DNA of 64,000 nt, from contig JACAXG010000008.1 of NCBI GenBank assembly GCA_018881555.1, positions 12,243,316 through 12,307,315 of the forward strand, read 5' to 3'. The DNA comes from Amblyornis subalaris. Taxonomy: Eukaryota; Chordata; Aves; Passeriformes; Ptilonorhynchidae. The translations under genes were made by a program, and so were the position numbers. This document shows positions 13,001-28,000 of the stretch, piece after piece (position 1 is the first letter of the stretch; every line of letters starts with the position of its first letter). The notes beneath the pieces were generated by a model. The model was given only the letters and a program-made list of their open reading frames with translations, had not been told where the DNA came from and did not search any database.

Positions 13001-16000
13001 TCCCACCATTCTCTGGTCTGCTTCAAGACACTTTCTGGCCATCTCAGGCTGGAAAACAGATTACATAAACAGCAGATTTCCACCACCACTTTCCTACTAC
13101 AAAAATTACTTTTGGACATATATTACTCACATGATCAATACTTTACAGTTTTACAGAGCCTTTAAAATCATATTTCTCAAGTTCTCCTCTGGAGCTCATA
13201 GTAAATTTACAACAGAGATGCACACTTCAGAACAGCCCAGCCCCTTGACAATTCATCTCCACCACCTCCAGCTGCGCTTGCATTCAGCTTCAGCGAGTTA
13301 GGTGGATGGGAACAAATTGCCTGCTTTCAGCTGGGAGAGTGTGTTTACTCCATAGCACCAGCCAGTTTCCACAGATTAAAGGAACCCTCTCCATGCAGGA
13401 GACAGCCGCTGGTCCCAGCCTTCCCATGGCTCAGAGGAAGCGAGCTGTCGGATCTCATCTGCCAAGATAATTTAGCGGGGCTCAACCCCGCTTTACAGCA
13501 TCCTTGCGGACAGCTTTAATGTAGCCTTTCTTGGAGAAAGCATGGTCATCTGCATAATTTGCTTTATTCACATCACATTGCTCATGTTAACATCTGCAAG
13601 ATGCACTTACAGGTGTGCCAGAGAACACTGTTCCTGTTCCCTCATTCCTGGTAAGAGATGTGTGCTTTGGAGATCAAAGTCCCTGCACAGCTGACTCATA
13701 CCTGCTGGTACGAGCTACTGCACTTCTACTTTCAAAGGGCACGTTTTCACAGGAAGCCCAGGCATGAAGCAGGAGTCCATGCCACAAGACCTCTCTCTTG
13801 CCTCACACCAGTATTTGGGAGGACTTTGGCTCAACTGGAAACAAACAACTTTAGAGATGCCATCCAGGAGAGCCAATGGATGTAGGGTTTGGAGAGGGTT
13901 TTGTGCTGTGGTTTTTTTTGTTTTGGGTGGGGTTTATTAGAATTAAGAATTTTGGGGGCATTATATGCAAGTCCTTCTGACACTCTTGCTGTGGACTCCA
14001 AAATTTTGAATGCTGTAAGGTGACTACTTTCAGACAGTCTGCAAGTTCTCATAGCTAGACATGCAGTCATGAACCAGAAGGAAGCAGAAATCACAGCAAC
14101 ATTCAAGTCTGAATTTAACACAAACCTTCATTCCCATCTACACCGTTCAATGTGCATTTTAACTTCAACTCTCCAATTTTTTTCCCTCCTCTAAAAGTAC
14201 CTGATGATAATCCAACATCAACAAAATAGCAGCAGCCATCAGCAAGACCCAGCCCCCACTCAGCTGCAGGGAGGAAGGAGCCATCTGCAGGGAAGGGCTG
14301 CTGTCAGCCCACTACTGAGGTCTTGCTGTTGGGATGCATCTTGACATGACCTACATGCTGACAGCTGGGGAAAACCTGCCAGCCAGACTTAAGCTGTTCT
14401 GCAGAATCAACACCAGTACTGAACAAGCGAACACTCACTCTTCTTTAAAAAAAAACCCAAAACCTATATATAGCCTATGACATTAAGTTTTATGTAGAAG
14501 TATCCTGCTTCTTAGTCAGCTATTAAGGTTTAAATGGCTGCCTAGTAGGGTAAAGAGGAAAACAGGCTGAACCAGAGCTCATTTGCTTCCCCCATCACAC
14601 CTCTGAGTCTAGATTGTAATTCTTCCCCTTTTATTATCCTATTAACTAAGTGGCAACCAGCCCAAAAAATGGATTATGACAATTCTATAGGCCAGCAGTA
14701 CATACCACCAGTATGGTCTTGAAAAGGAACCAAGTTTCAACTGCTCAAACTGATTTATAATTGTTGCTCTATACTAAATATTAATACGATATGTTACACT
14801 TGGACTGCTAAAATCACACTCCTCAAAGCAAAAAGACAGATGTTAAAGTGCCAGGGCTTCAGCTAGCAATGTGACTAGTCTAAGCCGGCAACATGACCAT
14901 TTTGAGACAAATGTACGTCGTTTTTATGGCTTGGGCCACAAAAAACTTCCCAACCCAACCTAGCAAGTGGAAAACCACCAATGCTTGGTCCTCTGCATTT
15001 GTGCTTACAGCTGCCCCAGGAGCCAGTGCCAGACCTGAAACCTGGGACTGGTTTGAAGCTTGCACATTCATCTACTCCAGTAGAAATCCCTAAACTCTAC
15101 CTGAAACACAAGGCTTGAACTATAGACCTTCATTAGGTCTATAATTCTACAATTTAAAAAAAAAAGTTATAAACAAGTGTGACTGGTATCTTTTGCTCAT
15201 GTGCAAGTCTGCTCTGCATTCAGATTAAGCNTAAGTACTACCCAAACTGTGGCAATGTTCCTTAAACTCTGCCCTACAGCAGAGCGGCAAGTCATTCTCT
15301 GTCGGACAATTAGTGGAAACAAGATAAGCTACCGAAGCAGACAGCTTCCTTACTAAATCGAGCTACTCATGCAGACTGTGGAAGTCTTGCAAAAGAAATG
15401 CAGGACTGAAAAAGCAACTTTTGAGTAGTGAATTTTACTTTTTTTAAAATAATTTCTTGGCTGAGGCTGCAGTCAACACATCTTGTTCACTATCTCACAA
15501 AGCCATCTCAGAAGTTTTGCTGTCGATTTTCACACACAGAAATTAATCCACAACCAGCACTGATCTTCGCATCCACCTTCTCTAAAAAGTGGTCTTCCTC
15601 TTCAATTTTTATGTCTTCCCTTTTAAACTTTTTTTCTATGCATTATATGGAGGGAGAACCCAAGAAGCATGGTCCTCAATACAAAATGAAGGAGCAGGAT
15701 CACCAACAGCCCTTACTCCTTTTTTCCAGACTTGGAAGGAATTTTGTATAGCACACACAAAGTTCATCTCAATTATGGATCAGTTATGTAGAGACAGTAG
15801 GAATTTTAAATCTTAGTGTCTTGAAATTTCTGAGCATTTCCCCACCTCTAGTTATTCTCATCTATTGTTAAACAGCTATAGCAGCTGGGGGACAGAAAAA
15901 TTAAGCAATAATTAGGTCTTAATCTTCTGGAACAGAGAAAACACCACATCAAGTGGAGGTGCACGCCAAACAGAAGTATGCAGATGAGACAGAGCTGAGC

Positions 16001-19000
16001 AAGCCGCCCAAGGAAATTCTTTGCTGAAGCATACAGTATGTGTTCACAGGCTTACTGTGCCTGCTAAAGACATTAGTGACATCCTCTGTAGGGATAATAT
16101 GTCTTTAAATCAATTACAGGGGTTCCTCTGTGCTTTGAGAACATACTGCAACCATTTCCTCCAGTGTCCCTTAAGCCCAGGTCCACATCTCAGCTCCTCA
16201 GGGTCAGTGCATGGCTTGTGGCTTGTCGCCTGCCGCGTGCAGCCGCTCACCCCACGGAAGCACAGGCTGTGCCTATTGCACAGAGCTGGCCCTGGGCTGC
16301 TTTTGTGGATTCCCAGCTGGGACCTGCCAGCCTCTAACTGTGATGTGCTCCAGTCCCATCGCATCTCTGCTTCTCAATGTTTGCAGGCAGAGCTGTGACC
16401 CTAGGAGAGCTGTTCCACAGCATCCAGCTTACCTGAATATCCATTGGCTTTCAGCTCACCAGCTCCCAGCTGAGCTCCTGCACCCTGCCAAGGCACAGCC
16501 ACTGCTCAGCTTCACTCACAAGCCTCAGGGAGTCCATTACCTGAGGAAGTGTATCTTCAGGAACCCTAAGTGATACACCGTGTACACTTAGAGACCCACT
16601 AAGCTTTTTAAAGGTAGGTTTTCCAGAGAAGGAATGACTTTTCACTGGAGGGTTGTAAGAACAGTAACTGAGTGCTGATCTGGGCATGGACAGGAGGACA
16701 GAAAAGAATACAGGGTTTTATTTTTTTGCAAGTGACAGAAACCATTTCCTTCTAAGCTTACCAGGGTGACTGGTTATCAAAAAAAAAAAGTAGTAAGATT
16801 CCTTTGTAAGACATCTTAGGGTTCGAGATATTAAACATTACAATGCAGAGGGTTTTAAACTATTAAAATAGTGTTTACTTTAACTGGATTTGAAACCAAT
16901 CATGTCACAGAACTTCAAGCCACTGTAGCATCCATCACCCTGTACTGTCTACTGGTGCATGCTGGGCCTCTGGAAAGGATCTCATGAGGTGGAACTGACA
17001 ACTGAAAAAATAAGTTCAAATCCAGTCCTTTCAGTATAGGTTTGGCAAGAAAAAATATCATACAGACTTTTAATACAGTAAAGAATAAAAATAATCAAAC
17101 CAATAGAGCTCTCAGGAGCAAAATACAGATTAAAATAGCTCTGCCCAACTTCTTAATAGGCACCCAGAGACAACTTCTGTCTCACATCCAGAAGAGAAAG
17201 GCATAACACAAAGCAAGTTTAAAGCCAGTGGTATAACAACAACAGCAACCAATTCAGCTTCTCCAAGAGAAACTGAAATCACCCAAGGGGGCCTGAAGGA
17301 GAAGTCAAGAATTTCAAAATTAGGAATTTTTAGGGAGGGTGGGGAAAAAAGTCAAACTGCGGGTGGCTTATGATCAAATTCCTTAATACTTTCAGTCTGA
17401 ACACACCTAGGGTTTCTGCTGCCTTAACTACCATATGCCAAGTTAGGATATGAGAAGGTAAACACGTTACTCTTACATCCAGGAAGAGATGCAGGCAGGT
17501 GTTAGTGCACATCCAACTCTTGCTGTGAGTGCTCCCTGTGAGCACCAGGAGGGCTCCAAACTGCCTGCAAGCTGCTGGGATGGGATTAGCAGTGAGCAAG
17601 GATGCAATAGAGAAGAATAAGAGCTGTCATTCACAGTGGCTATATCAGACTCAGCTGCTCCCTGCCAAGCAGGTCCCCACTCACAGCTGCAGGACTATTG
17701 CACAGATATCCAGCTGAGCCACATACAGGAATGCTGTGATAATTATTTGAAATCCTTTTTNGGGGGAAAAAAAGGAAGGCGTCTGAATGTTCAGCCTTTG
17801 TACAGCAGCAAGTTGCCGTGAGTGCTGCTTTGTCTGCAGCCAGCAAGCCCCTCGCCAGCCTGGCGGGGCAGCGTGCCAGCGCCACACTGACCCCAAAGCC
17901 CCAGCTCGGCTCAAGAACCGGTGTGGTCGAGCACCCGACAGCTGGTGGGCAGGAGGCATCACAAGGCCCCCCACTCCTGGAACCCCCGTGCCCCACCTGT
18001 GGCTCACACCCCACTCACAGCCAGCAGCACTGGAGGCTCTGGGCCTGCTGGGGCACGACGCTGGCCATGGCATCACTGCCAAAACCACCCCACAACGGGC
18101 CCTGTGAGCACAGCCCCTGCACCAGCAAAGCACATTCCCCGCTGCTGAGCTCATCCCAATGCCCCTCTGTGCCGCTGCCGGCCCCAGGAGTGGCTGGGAC
18201 ACCACGGCTCCTCCTTGCCTATGCCGTAGACAGACAGTGAAAGCACTCTGCACTGGCACTGAACGAGCTGTAGACGTTCAACTCCCTCAATGGGAAAGAT
18301 CCACGTTTCCAGGGAGGAATGAGTGGAGGCTGGGTGGAAGGACAGGAATAGGCCTGAAGCCCTCTCATGCTTCCCTACACAAAGGGAGCCAAGCCTACAT
18401 GGGATATTCCTTCTTACCACAGGCTCAGGTCAACTGAGTAGTCCCCCACCCTTCAGGACAGCATAGCTGGAAGCATACNAAGGCCAACTGCATCAACTTC
18501 ACAGGCAACAGGTGGTTTGGGAAAGCCCCCAGACAGTGCCTGGCAGCACAGGACAGAGCTGTAGAGAAGGGCTTCAGGATAGCACCTACAGGGACACTCA
18601 CCCCCAACAGCCCCAGGATCCTCCCACCCCAGAGGGGGGTGGAGGGAAGCTCCAGGAAGCCATGGGGACAGCACAACACAAGGCACCCAAGTGCTGATTA
18701 ATCATCCAGGAATGACTTGGGAAGGAAAGTCCCTGCAGTGGGGAGTAAACATGCCAGAATTGTATTTCTGTGAAATGATGGAGGGAGGGGGAAGAAAGGC
18801 ATCCTCCTGCCTTTGCCACACTGCTGAGAAACACTTGGCTCAGCTTTTGAGACCAAGTGACATGACACAAACTACACCTCCCTCCTCCAGGCATGAGACA
18901 GGAGTGAAAAGGGAATGATCCTACGCCAGGTCTGTGCTCCCCAGGAGTCAGTATATTTACTGCCACAGCACAGGAAAGCTTCACCTTCCCATCAAAGCAG

Positions 19001-22000
19001 ACAGCTACACCCAAGTCAGCAACACCCCTAGCCAATTCACAGGAAAAAAGTTTCAGTTTAAGCAAGACATTAAAATTTTAGTCAAATGTAGACCTGTCTA
19101 CACCTTGCACAAAATACTTCTCTAGGAGCCTAATCAAATCAAGGTTGTTATTCCTTCACGAGTGCAAACAAAAAAAGCACCTCCTCACAACATATCTTGG
19201 GCATACACAACTAGAAAGCCAAGCCTCAATCGGAAAGGCTGAGCTGATAAAAACAACTGTAGCGCCAAAATACTGCAAGTGACACAACAAAGCCACAAAT
19301 TGTCTCTGAAGCCTAAGAATGCTGTAACCATCTCTGGTGGATTAAGATAATCCTAAATCTCACAGGTTACTTCAGGTCTCATGAAGGTCAAAAACCTGTC
19401 TAGTTCTTGCAAAGACCTCCCAGAGGCCGGCAGAGGTATTAGGTGACAAGCCATTAAGTGCTGTGCTGTATCTCACATTACTGAAGGAAGGTTACCAAGC
19501 TTTAGTGCATAGGACAACAGGAACGTCCACTCTCAGGCACCAGAGTGCATTGGAGATGGAAAAGTTGCAAGAAACAGGACTGCAAAAAAAAGATGCCTCG
19601 GCAAGACCAAAGAAGCAACAAATAATCCAGACATTTCCAGACACAAGAGTGACCTCTGTGCTACTAGCAGCGTGTTTACTCACTCTGGGGGTAGGTCAAG
19701 ATAGTTATATGAAACAGCATGTAAAATCTTGCCGAGATAAATGAGCCTATTCAGATAGGGCTGTCTAACATCTTCTGTGCAGCAGACACCAGGCACAAAA
19801 GCTGCAAGGGATGGACTTCCTGAAGCCAAAACCAACACATTAGAAATTATCAGAAGTGATTGCTGTTTGGGGAAATCCTTGGCCACAACGTAGACCAAGA
19901 TTCAGATTTTCCATTTGAAACCAGAACTGCTATACTGACTGTGATTCACTGTGCACAGGGCTGTTCAAAGGAAAACCCCATTCATGCAGCCCTGCACAGC
20001 TCAACCCATTTCCACACTGCAGCACCGAAGTGCTCAGGATTGGAGCACATTTTGTGGTCTGGGGTTAGTAACACATCAGAAAGTACCCCGCCAGTTACTT
20101 TAGCTTTGCGGTTTGTCTCAGTTTTGATCGTCTCTGATTCTGAGCACCTAACAGCACTGCTCTATGCAGGCTTACTTTGAAGCATATAAGCTCAGGTACC
20201 ATGTTACAGATGATCTGCAGCCCTCTGCAGCTTAATGACAGAGTTATTCCAGAATGTATCAGCAGGTCAGCTATCTCTGTCCAACCATTTCCCTGAGAAG
20301 CAACAGGAAAGGTAATTAAATTCTAACATGCTTTGCTGGGTTTGGCTGGGATAAAGCAAATTTTCTTCACAGTAGCCGGAATGGGGCTGTGTTTTGGATT
20401 TGTGCTGAAAACCCTGTTGATAGCACAGGGATGTTTTTGTTACNGCAGAGTCAAGGCAAAGCATTTTCTGCTTCTCACCCCATCAACGAGTTGGCTGAGG
20501 ATGCACAAGAAATCGTGAGGGGACAGGAGACCCCAGTGACCCAAGGGATATCCCATACTGTACGGTGTTACACTCAGCACAAAGCCAGGAGAAGGAAGGG
20601 GAGGACATTTGGAGTGATGTCACCTGTGTTCCCCAGTAACCATTACATGTGATAGAGCACAGCTTTCCTGGGGATGACTGAACACCTTCCTGCCCACAGA
20701 AAGTGGTGAATAAATGCCTTGTTTTACTTTGCTTATTAAACTGTCTTCATCCCAGCATATGAGTTCTCACTTTTACTCTCCCAATTCTCTCCCCTATCCC
20801 ACTGCAGGGAAATGAGTGAGCGGCTGTGTGGGGCTGAGTTGCTGGATGGGTTTAAACTACAACATGTACAATTGTAACCCCACTACAAATAGGAACAGCC
20901 ACTTTGGAGATGCCCCTCCAAATCTGAACTATTTCATCAGTTCATTTTGACATTCAGACATAGTACACACTCAACACAAACACACAGCACCAAAAGCAGC
21001 CCTATATCCTCAAACCTTGACACCGGAACATGTCCGTGAGCCAGAACTCCCCATGAGCTTTCATATACAGACACCCATCCTCCTCTCCACTGGAAACCAT
21101 GACTATCTCTCTCCAAGAAGGAAGAGGGTCACATTCTTCCTGGAATGCCAATTCTTAAATAAAAAAATATTCAGTGTTGTGCAGCTGCATCTTGAAGGAA
21201 GACGCTTTCCCCTCTTTCTGGGGAAACAATGAAGTTTGAACACATTTTTGCATATTTGTGTACCCCAGCCATAAACACACTTCCATCTGCACATTGCACA
21301 AGCTCTCCCCTGCACAGTGGCGATTTGAGCCCTGTGTGTTTAACATCCCACACACGACAGCACTGTGTTTATACGGTTTCAGCTACAAGCCGCTAACATA
21401 AGGCATAGACGCTTGGCTTGAGGCCCAGGTAATTCATCCAACGGTGGCAGCCACTATCAGACAGACCTCTTTTGAGAGGAGCTTTCATGAGCGGAACATG
21501 GTGGTGAATCTGCAGAGGCACAGTCTGCGCGGGTGGTCTCCAAGCACCTTAAAGAGGACCATCTGGGATTAACGGTACAGCTTGAGCACACATTAGCCCC
21601 AGCTGTGCGACACCCGCTCATGCAGACCACGGACCCTCACCTCCCACTCAAACTCACTCACTGCACAGCAAAGCTTTCCTTCAAACGTGTGGGTTTTGCA
21701 TGGCCCCGAGTAGTCCAAGTCCNTGTGTCACCCTAGCTGCCATGGGTGGGCCAGCCCCTCCTCCTGGAGCTACCCCCTCCGTGGGTCCGGTGCCATGCCA
21801 GGGCTCTGCTTAGGGGCCATCCTTCCACTCTTCCCCCCACAGGCTGCTCCTAACAAGAGGCAGAGGCAGCGCTACTCATTTGACACCATCAGCCTAATCC
21901 AACTTTGTCAGGAGCTGTTCAGCCGTAACAGGCTCTGGCTGCTAACAGAGTTTCCAAACTAGCCAGCACTCAGAGGGATACTACCTTTCCTCTCCAGAGG

Positions 22001-25000
22001 CTGGACTTCAAATCCTCCAACTAAAGGCTTCACACAAGTTTTTCCAAACTTCACAAGCTTGCAGCTCTCTCCCTAGTCTTCAGGGACNGCACTCCACCAC
22101 ACACATGCTGACCAAGCAGGGTGCAGGCAATTACCCAAATCCTCACCAGCTGCAAGATCCCGTTTTTAATCTGCATTCTCACATTGTTCACATTTGCAAG
22201 CCTATTGTATTTTGCACTTTTAACACAACACAAAAAACAGCACTGGCTCTAGGGGCAATTTTTCTAGAGCTGGAATAGTTGCAGCAACATCACAAGCTAT
22301 GCTGCTCTGCCTGATCTCCCATACCCCTTCCAGTCTCCTACCACGTTTTGTGCAGCGTTAGATGACATTGTTTGTTAGCAATTCCTCTGTTTCACCATGA
22401 AAAATGTTTACTGGCATACTACTACCTCCATCCAGACATAACAAGCACCCCCCACAGGTGTTTATCTTACTTCCACAGGAAGTCAGGGCTGCCTCTTTCA
22501 GCTTCTACATTTGAGCTTGAATACTCTTGCTATTCAGGTACTGCTTCAGAAGTCCAAGTTACTTTTCTTACAGGTAGAGTAAGAAATATTCTGCAGCTTG
22601 TTAAAGCCTATGTTTAAGTAATAAAGCTGGTTAATTAAAATATTTGAGCTTCCTCTGCCTTAGGCAGTGCTTTCAACCAATAGCAGCATCACTATGTGTG
22701 AAGCTGTTCATTTTTTCTCTTTGCAATTAAAACTTGTCAAAGGGACATACTTTTCTTCAGTTATCTACCTATATCAGAAACAATGCTTCTTTACTCTTAA
22801 ATACTGAACTCAGAGCTAGGCTATAAAACCACAGCAAAATTTGAAGTGGATTTGTTGAAGTAGGGTTTTATGCCACTAACTTCAAGGGACTTCCCTGGTT
22901 GAGTCAAGAGTCATTCAGCAGAGCTTTCCACCCAGGAAATCCCAGACATCTCCACTGTTTCCAGGGCCTGAACCAGCAGCTCCTCACTCAAGTCTGCTGC
23001 TCCTGGTGCTTTCACAGCAAGGCAAACAATCTCCATGAGATGACCCTTGCAGAGTAAGCTCTAAACTACTTCCTTCCAGAAAGCAGTACATTGGGATGTA
23101 CTCCAGTGAGAATCCCAATGGCAATGTGCTTAATTCTCTGGGACAAGGTCTTCGCAATCTCCTTGTCCAGGAGTCTCACATGCTCCTATCCTATAACTGC
23201 AGATGTCTGCAAGTCATTAGCATGCTCAGCAGGCTCACTGAGCAGCCACGGATCATCCGGTGTGACAGCACCAAGGGCAGTGCTGAGCCACCCTGCTGTA
23301 CAGGGGCTGTGAGCTGAATGCAATCAGTGTTTCTTCACTCATGTTTTTGGAGAGAACCTGAACCACTAGAAGACTATCTCAGGCTCNTCTAACTTTTTGG
23401 ATGCAAAAAACATAACTGGCTACCTGGGAACTGCGCCTGCTTCTGCATGGCTCTGGGGAGCCGCAGGGCACACTGCAGCTTGGGGATCTGCAGGCATTCC
23501 TGGGTAACCTGACTTTGGGGCCTCCCACCAAGTAGAGCTCTCACTTGGTCTTTGGTGCCTTGATTGAGCTGGCAATCCTCACTCTTGCTCAGCACCCAGG
23601 TTAGGCTAGAGAAGTACTATTAGTACAGGAACTGGTTTATCAACATGTAGCAACCTCTGCCAACTAGGGTCTTCTTGAAAGCAGCTGAATTGGGNTGTGG
23701 CAAGTTACCCTCCTCCCTTNGGCCATCCATCCTTGATGTNGCTGTTCAGTTGTCCAGCACGTACACTGTATCCTCTCTTAAGAGCATCAAACTCACATCC
23801 GTCAGCACTAAATAGCACAGGGCTACACAATCACAATGCACTGAGAGTACTAAGATGGCATCACTATAGAGGGTCCTGTGGTCCCAGTTTAAAAGCCTCC
23901 ATGTCTTTGTCCTGACGTCTGACAGTCACAGTGTCCNGCACTGGTGAGCTCAGGCTGTGGCACCGGAAGTCACTGCCCTTTCAAATGTCACCACGAATTT
24001 TCCTGGCAGTCACCAGCCTAGTTTTTCTACTTCTTAGTAGCTACATAGCTACATTTTTACTACATGCCTAAAAGAGTTACCGAAAGAAATAATCCCCAGG
24101 GACAACTAAAGCTGTTTCTATTTGACCTTTAATTAGANCATCGATCTTCTTCTAGTGGTTACATGAGCTATTGGATATTTGCATACAACCACACTGGTAA
24201 TCAACAGCCAAACAAAGCTGAAACAACACAATTAACATCCCAAGTCTTCCCACAGACTGTATTTTAAGTCTGTGCAGACACCAACTTGTCCCCCACCAGG
24301 AAATTTGATAACAAGCCATGTCTGAGCAAGTGACAACTGTTCAGAGAGTTACTGCAACTAGAGTGACACCAGCAAACAGCAGCCCTTCACAAACACCCAG
24401 GTGCTGGAGGAGACTCAAAGATGCCTAGACTTCAGATTATTTGGGAAACCAACAAGCAGAATTACTTCTAGTCTTGCATAGAAAAGGAAACCCTACAGAA
24501 ATTCACTGTCTAGCTGTGATGGTGAGGTAACATGTGATATCTTGCACCATCAAGATGACAGTTAGACACCAATTTTATTTAGCAAGCCAGCATTTCCTGT
24601 TCTGTAGCAAGGATCAAAAGCAGACAGATAAGTCCAGGATTTGTGTCTCGCACCATGACAGATACAAGGCGTATTTGTTATACTGCCAGTTCCCAGCATG
24701 TAGGACGCATCAAAGACAAATGTAGGACCCTGCACATATCTCCCAGGTCACGGTCTTCTCTCCTGTGGTCCGAGACCAGGGAAACCTGCTCATAGCATTC
24801 ACCTTATAAAAAAGGGAGGATCTGCACAAAGGTAAAGCTCACCTCCAAGACGTACTCGTCAGTGTTTCAGCGCTGAGACCCAAACTAGTTCCAAGACCTG
24901 GCTTGCCAGTATTTGCCTATGGAAAGTCCACTAAAACTGCTGCACCAACTACTGCAAGGTTGTTGTGAGAAAAGGGAATGCAAAACAGTTAATTACACCA

Positions 25001-28000
25001 ATTAAAGGAAACACAGATAGAGCAAGTTAGTATCTAGCCGAGGGGAACAGTATTTCCTCTTCACTGTTTGAATAACCTTCAGATGCACATATCACGGGTG
25101 TTTGCTCAGCACAGCTCTGTGCGCTGTGTCTTCTGCTGCAGGGCCTCAGAGCAGACATACACAACATAGCTCACCAGTTGCTCATTTTGGGCCCACCAAC
25201 CACAACAGTGCCCTTTAATATAGGCTCAGAAATACAGTCACATACATTGTCTCCTTACAAGGGAGGCCACAGACTAATCAAAACCAGTAGGCAGCCACAA
25301 GCACACAGGGTAGCCCAAAACTGCCGTGGGCTGTGAGACGCAGAGGAGAGCAGCCGCCAGCATCCCACTCCCGGGTCAGGCTGGGGCAGCCCCGAGGCCC
25401 AGACACGCTCACAGCACCAATGCAAAGCACAGGAGTTGCTATTTCAGACCAGCATTTAATAGCTCAGCCCAGAGCTCATCACACAAGTTTCAGCACAAAA
25501 AGCTGAACCCCCAGATTTCAGCACAAAAAGCGGGTGGAAGTACACCAGCTGTGGGCTAGCAGTTGCCTCCAGTGCTTTNAGCTGCTGCTCTGCAACAGAG
25601 CAGCCATACAGAGGGCTATGGCCAGTGTTGCAAAGGCCTGCACCCCACCCACACAAGCAGGAGGCAGCAAGAGCCACCCCAGCAGCATGGGGAGAGCAAA
25701 GGGTGACTGACAGCCTCTGCTCAGCACAGCACCCACCATGCCAGCACGACCCGCAGCAATGCGACACTGGGACGTGCCGCTGCAACAGTCATTGCTCAAT
25801 GTGCCCCTCTCAGCAGGCAGGCTGGGTGTCAGCATGGCAGTCTGTGCCCACCTTGCCCTCAGAGGACCCATCATTTGGGAGCTGTGCTGCCATGCAGCCT
25901 GGCCAGCTCATGCCAGAGTAATTCAATGCGCTGACAAACAAATGCGTCATGATTTACAGCATGGCCTGAAGCAAGGGAGAAGGAGCCACAGCCCATGATG
26001 TCATTGCAGCCCACAGTCATTTTTGTGCTGTTACTGGGTAACGTTGGCAGGACAGTTCATGCAACCTGCTGCTGTTAGAAAACAGCTTGTCCCTTTGCAA
26101 GAAAGGCCCCAGCCTGAATGGTCACAGCTCTGCCATTACCAACTTACCAGCCTGAGCAGTACTTGCTATATTTCAGTGACCAAGAGAAATTAACACTGAA
26201 GTACCTGCTGAATTTATTCTTTAAAGAAAGAGCCTGCCTTACGTATTTATTGGTTCCTTCCCATTAGATGAGCTGTCTACTTCTGCAGATTGTAAGGAAC
26301 AGCAGAGGATCATCACCTGACTCAGGGGAACCATCCTGTTAGTAACCAGACAGTGCAACTGCATGTGTAGCCACTCTTCTCAGACACTTTAGAGAGGCAT
26401 GGCTGCTTTCTTTCAAGGGCAGTATCAGCAGGAGGTCCAAACAACCCCAAACTATCACACCAGGGGAGACAGGACTCAGCTGCTCCACCCTCTGCCCACT
26501 CGCAGGCAGCCCAGGGCAGTGTCTGCTGCCTTACTCACCACAAGGGAGGATGTGCCAGGCAACCCTTGCTTCCCCAGGAACTTGGGCAAAGTTTCATCTG
26601 GCTGCTGTTTGAAGAGGCCTAGCTTGTTTTCACTAACTCAAAAAATCCAGTTTATTCTTGCAGTGGTTGTATCACAGTTGCCATGTACTAGCACAGTAGA
26701 AACTAGACATTGCATACATCTCACTATGGATGTTAGAATTCAACTGCTTACACCAGAATAGTGCTTACACAAGGAATTGTAATCCAAAGCCCACCACAGC
26801 AGGTCCAATCCTCACTACGATGTACCAGATATTATGTAGGCATCTTCAAAATTCAAGGTTAGTTGCAGGAGGGACAGAAAGCCAAGGGAGGCTCACAGAC
26901 AGGTTAGAGACCACATCAGAGCCCAGAGAACCATCTTGTTAAGATACAGCATACACTTACTGCAAAGCTTTTGAGTACAGAACTGGGACTTATCTCTTAA
27001 TGATGGCCTAGAAGAAAGTCCTCCCTATTAGATTACAGAGCACTAGTTCTTCCTCAGGAGGAACACAAACAGGCAGGAGTGCAAGCAACACAAACTTTTT
27101 CCTTGTGGGGAAAAAAAAAATCTGGGCCAAGTCCCCAGAAGCAGGACCTAGGGGGGGAACTCACTAGAGCTTCATTGCACGAATCCAAATAAATGGGCAG
27201 AGCTCGCTTAGCCCATTGCACAGAACCTCAGATCTCAATTGACTCAACTCTGAACCAGAGGTCAAGTTCCCAGGAAGAGCACGGGTAGCTCTACTCACCC
27301 CACCCAGCGGGTGGTGGCAAGAGGGTGGGTGAGTATCCACCTCTACCACACGCACACAAGCACAGCAACCAAGAAAAGATATAGAAGCAGCTAGCCTAAG
27401 TTTCACAGACACTATATTTTCATGAAACTGCTACTCTTATTCCTCCAAACACAATGCAAAGACACATTGTCCCACCACCACCATCTCTTGACCATTAGCA
27501 TGAATTCAGCCTGCAACAAACTAAGCAGCGCCATACAGTGAAGGGTGTACCAGACTACTCAGATCTCCTTACAACAGTAGGTAGTACCTTCCCCTACTCC
27601 TTTCTACANATTTTGGGCTGGATTCTTCCCCACAGCACTTCCTTCCTTTGGCAGACACACTTGGTATCTCAGATTCCGTTTTTCTTGCCACATCCAAGCC
27701 GATTGCAGCTACCTATCCTCAACAACTTCTATCCACCATGGTGCACTCCCTCTCCCCACGGNTGGGTACTCTAGAACAGGACCCACAGTACTATCAGAGG
27801 ACACGCAAAAAGCAAGAAAACCCCACAGACACCTACACCTACCTCACCACCAGCCAGTCAGGCTCAATGCTTTATAAGCAAGAGCCACTGTGACAGAGTC
27901 TTCAGGCATACTGGTACCACACACTGACAGAGGCAAACCACAGGTCACTGAGCTCTGTGTCTTCTTTACTGCAGCGACTTACAGGTCAGGTGCCATGCTA

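Noticed and set aside
17010..17030. TTCAAATCC resembling a tRNA T-arm
   Set aside because: No matching acceptor stem, D-arm or anticodon arm is found around it.
17681..18259. 192-codon ORF in the intron 1 GC-rich block
   Set aside because: Several frames are open there on both strands because of GC content. The frame contains an N and shows no known domain.
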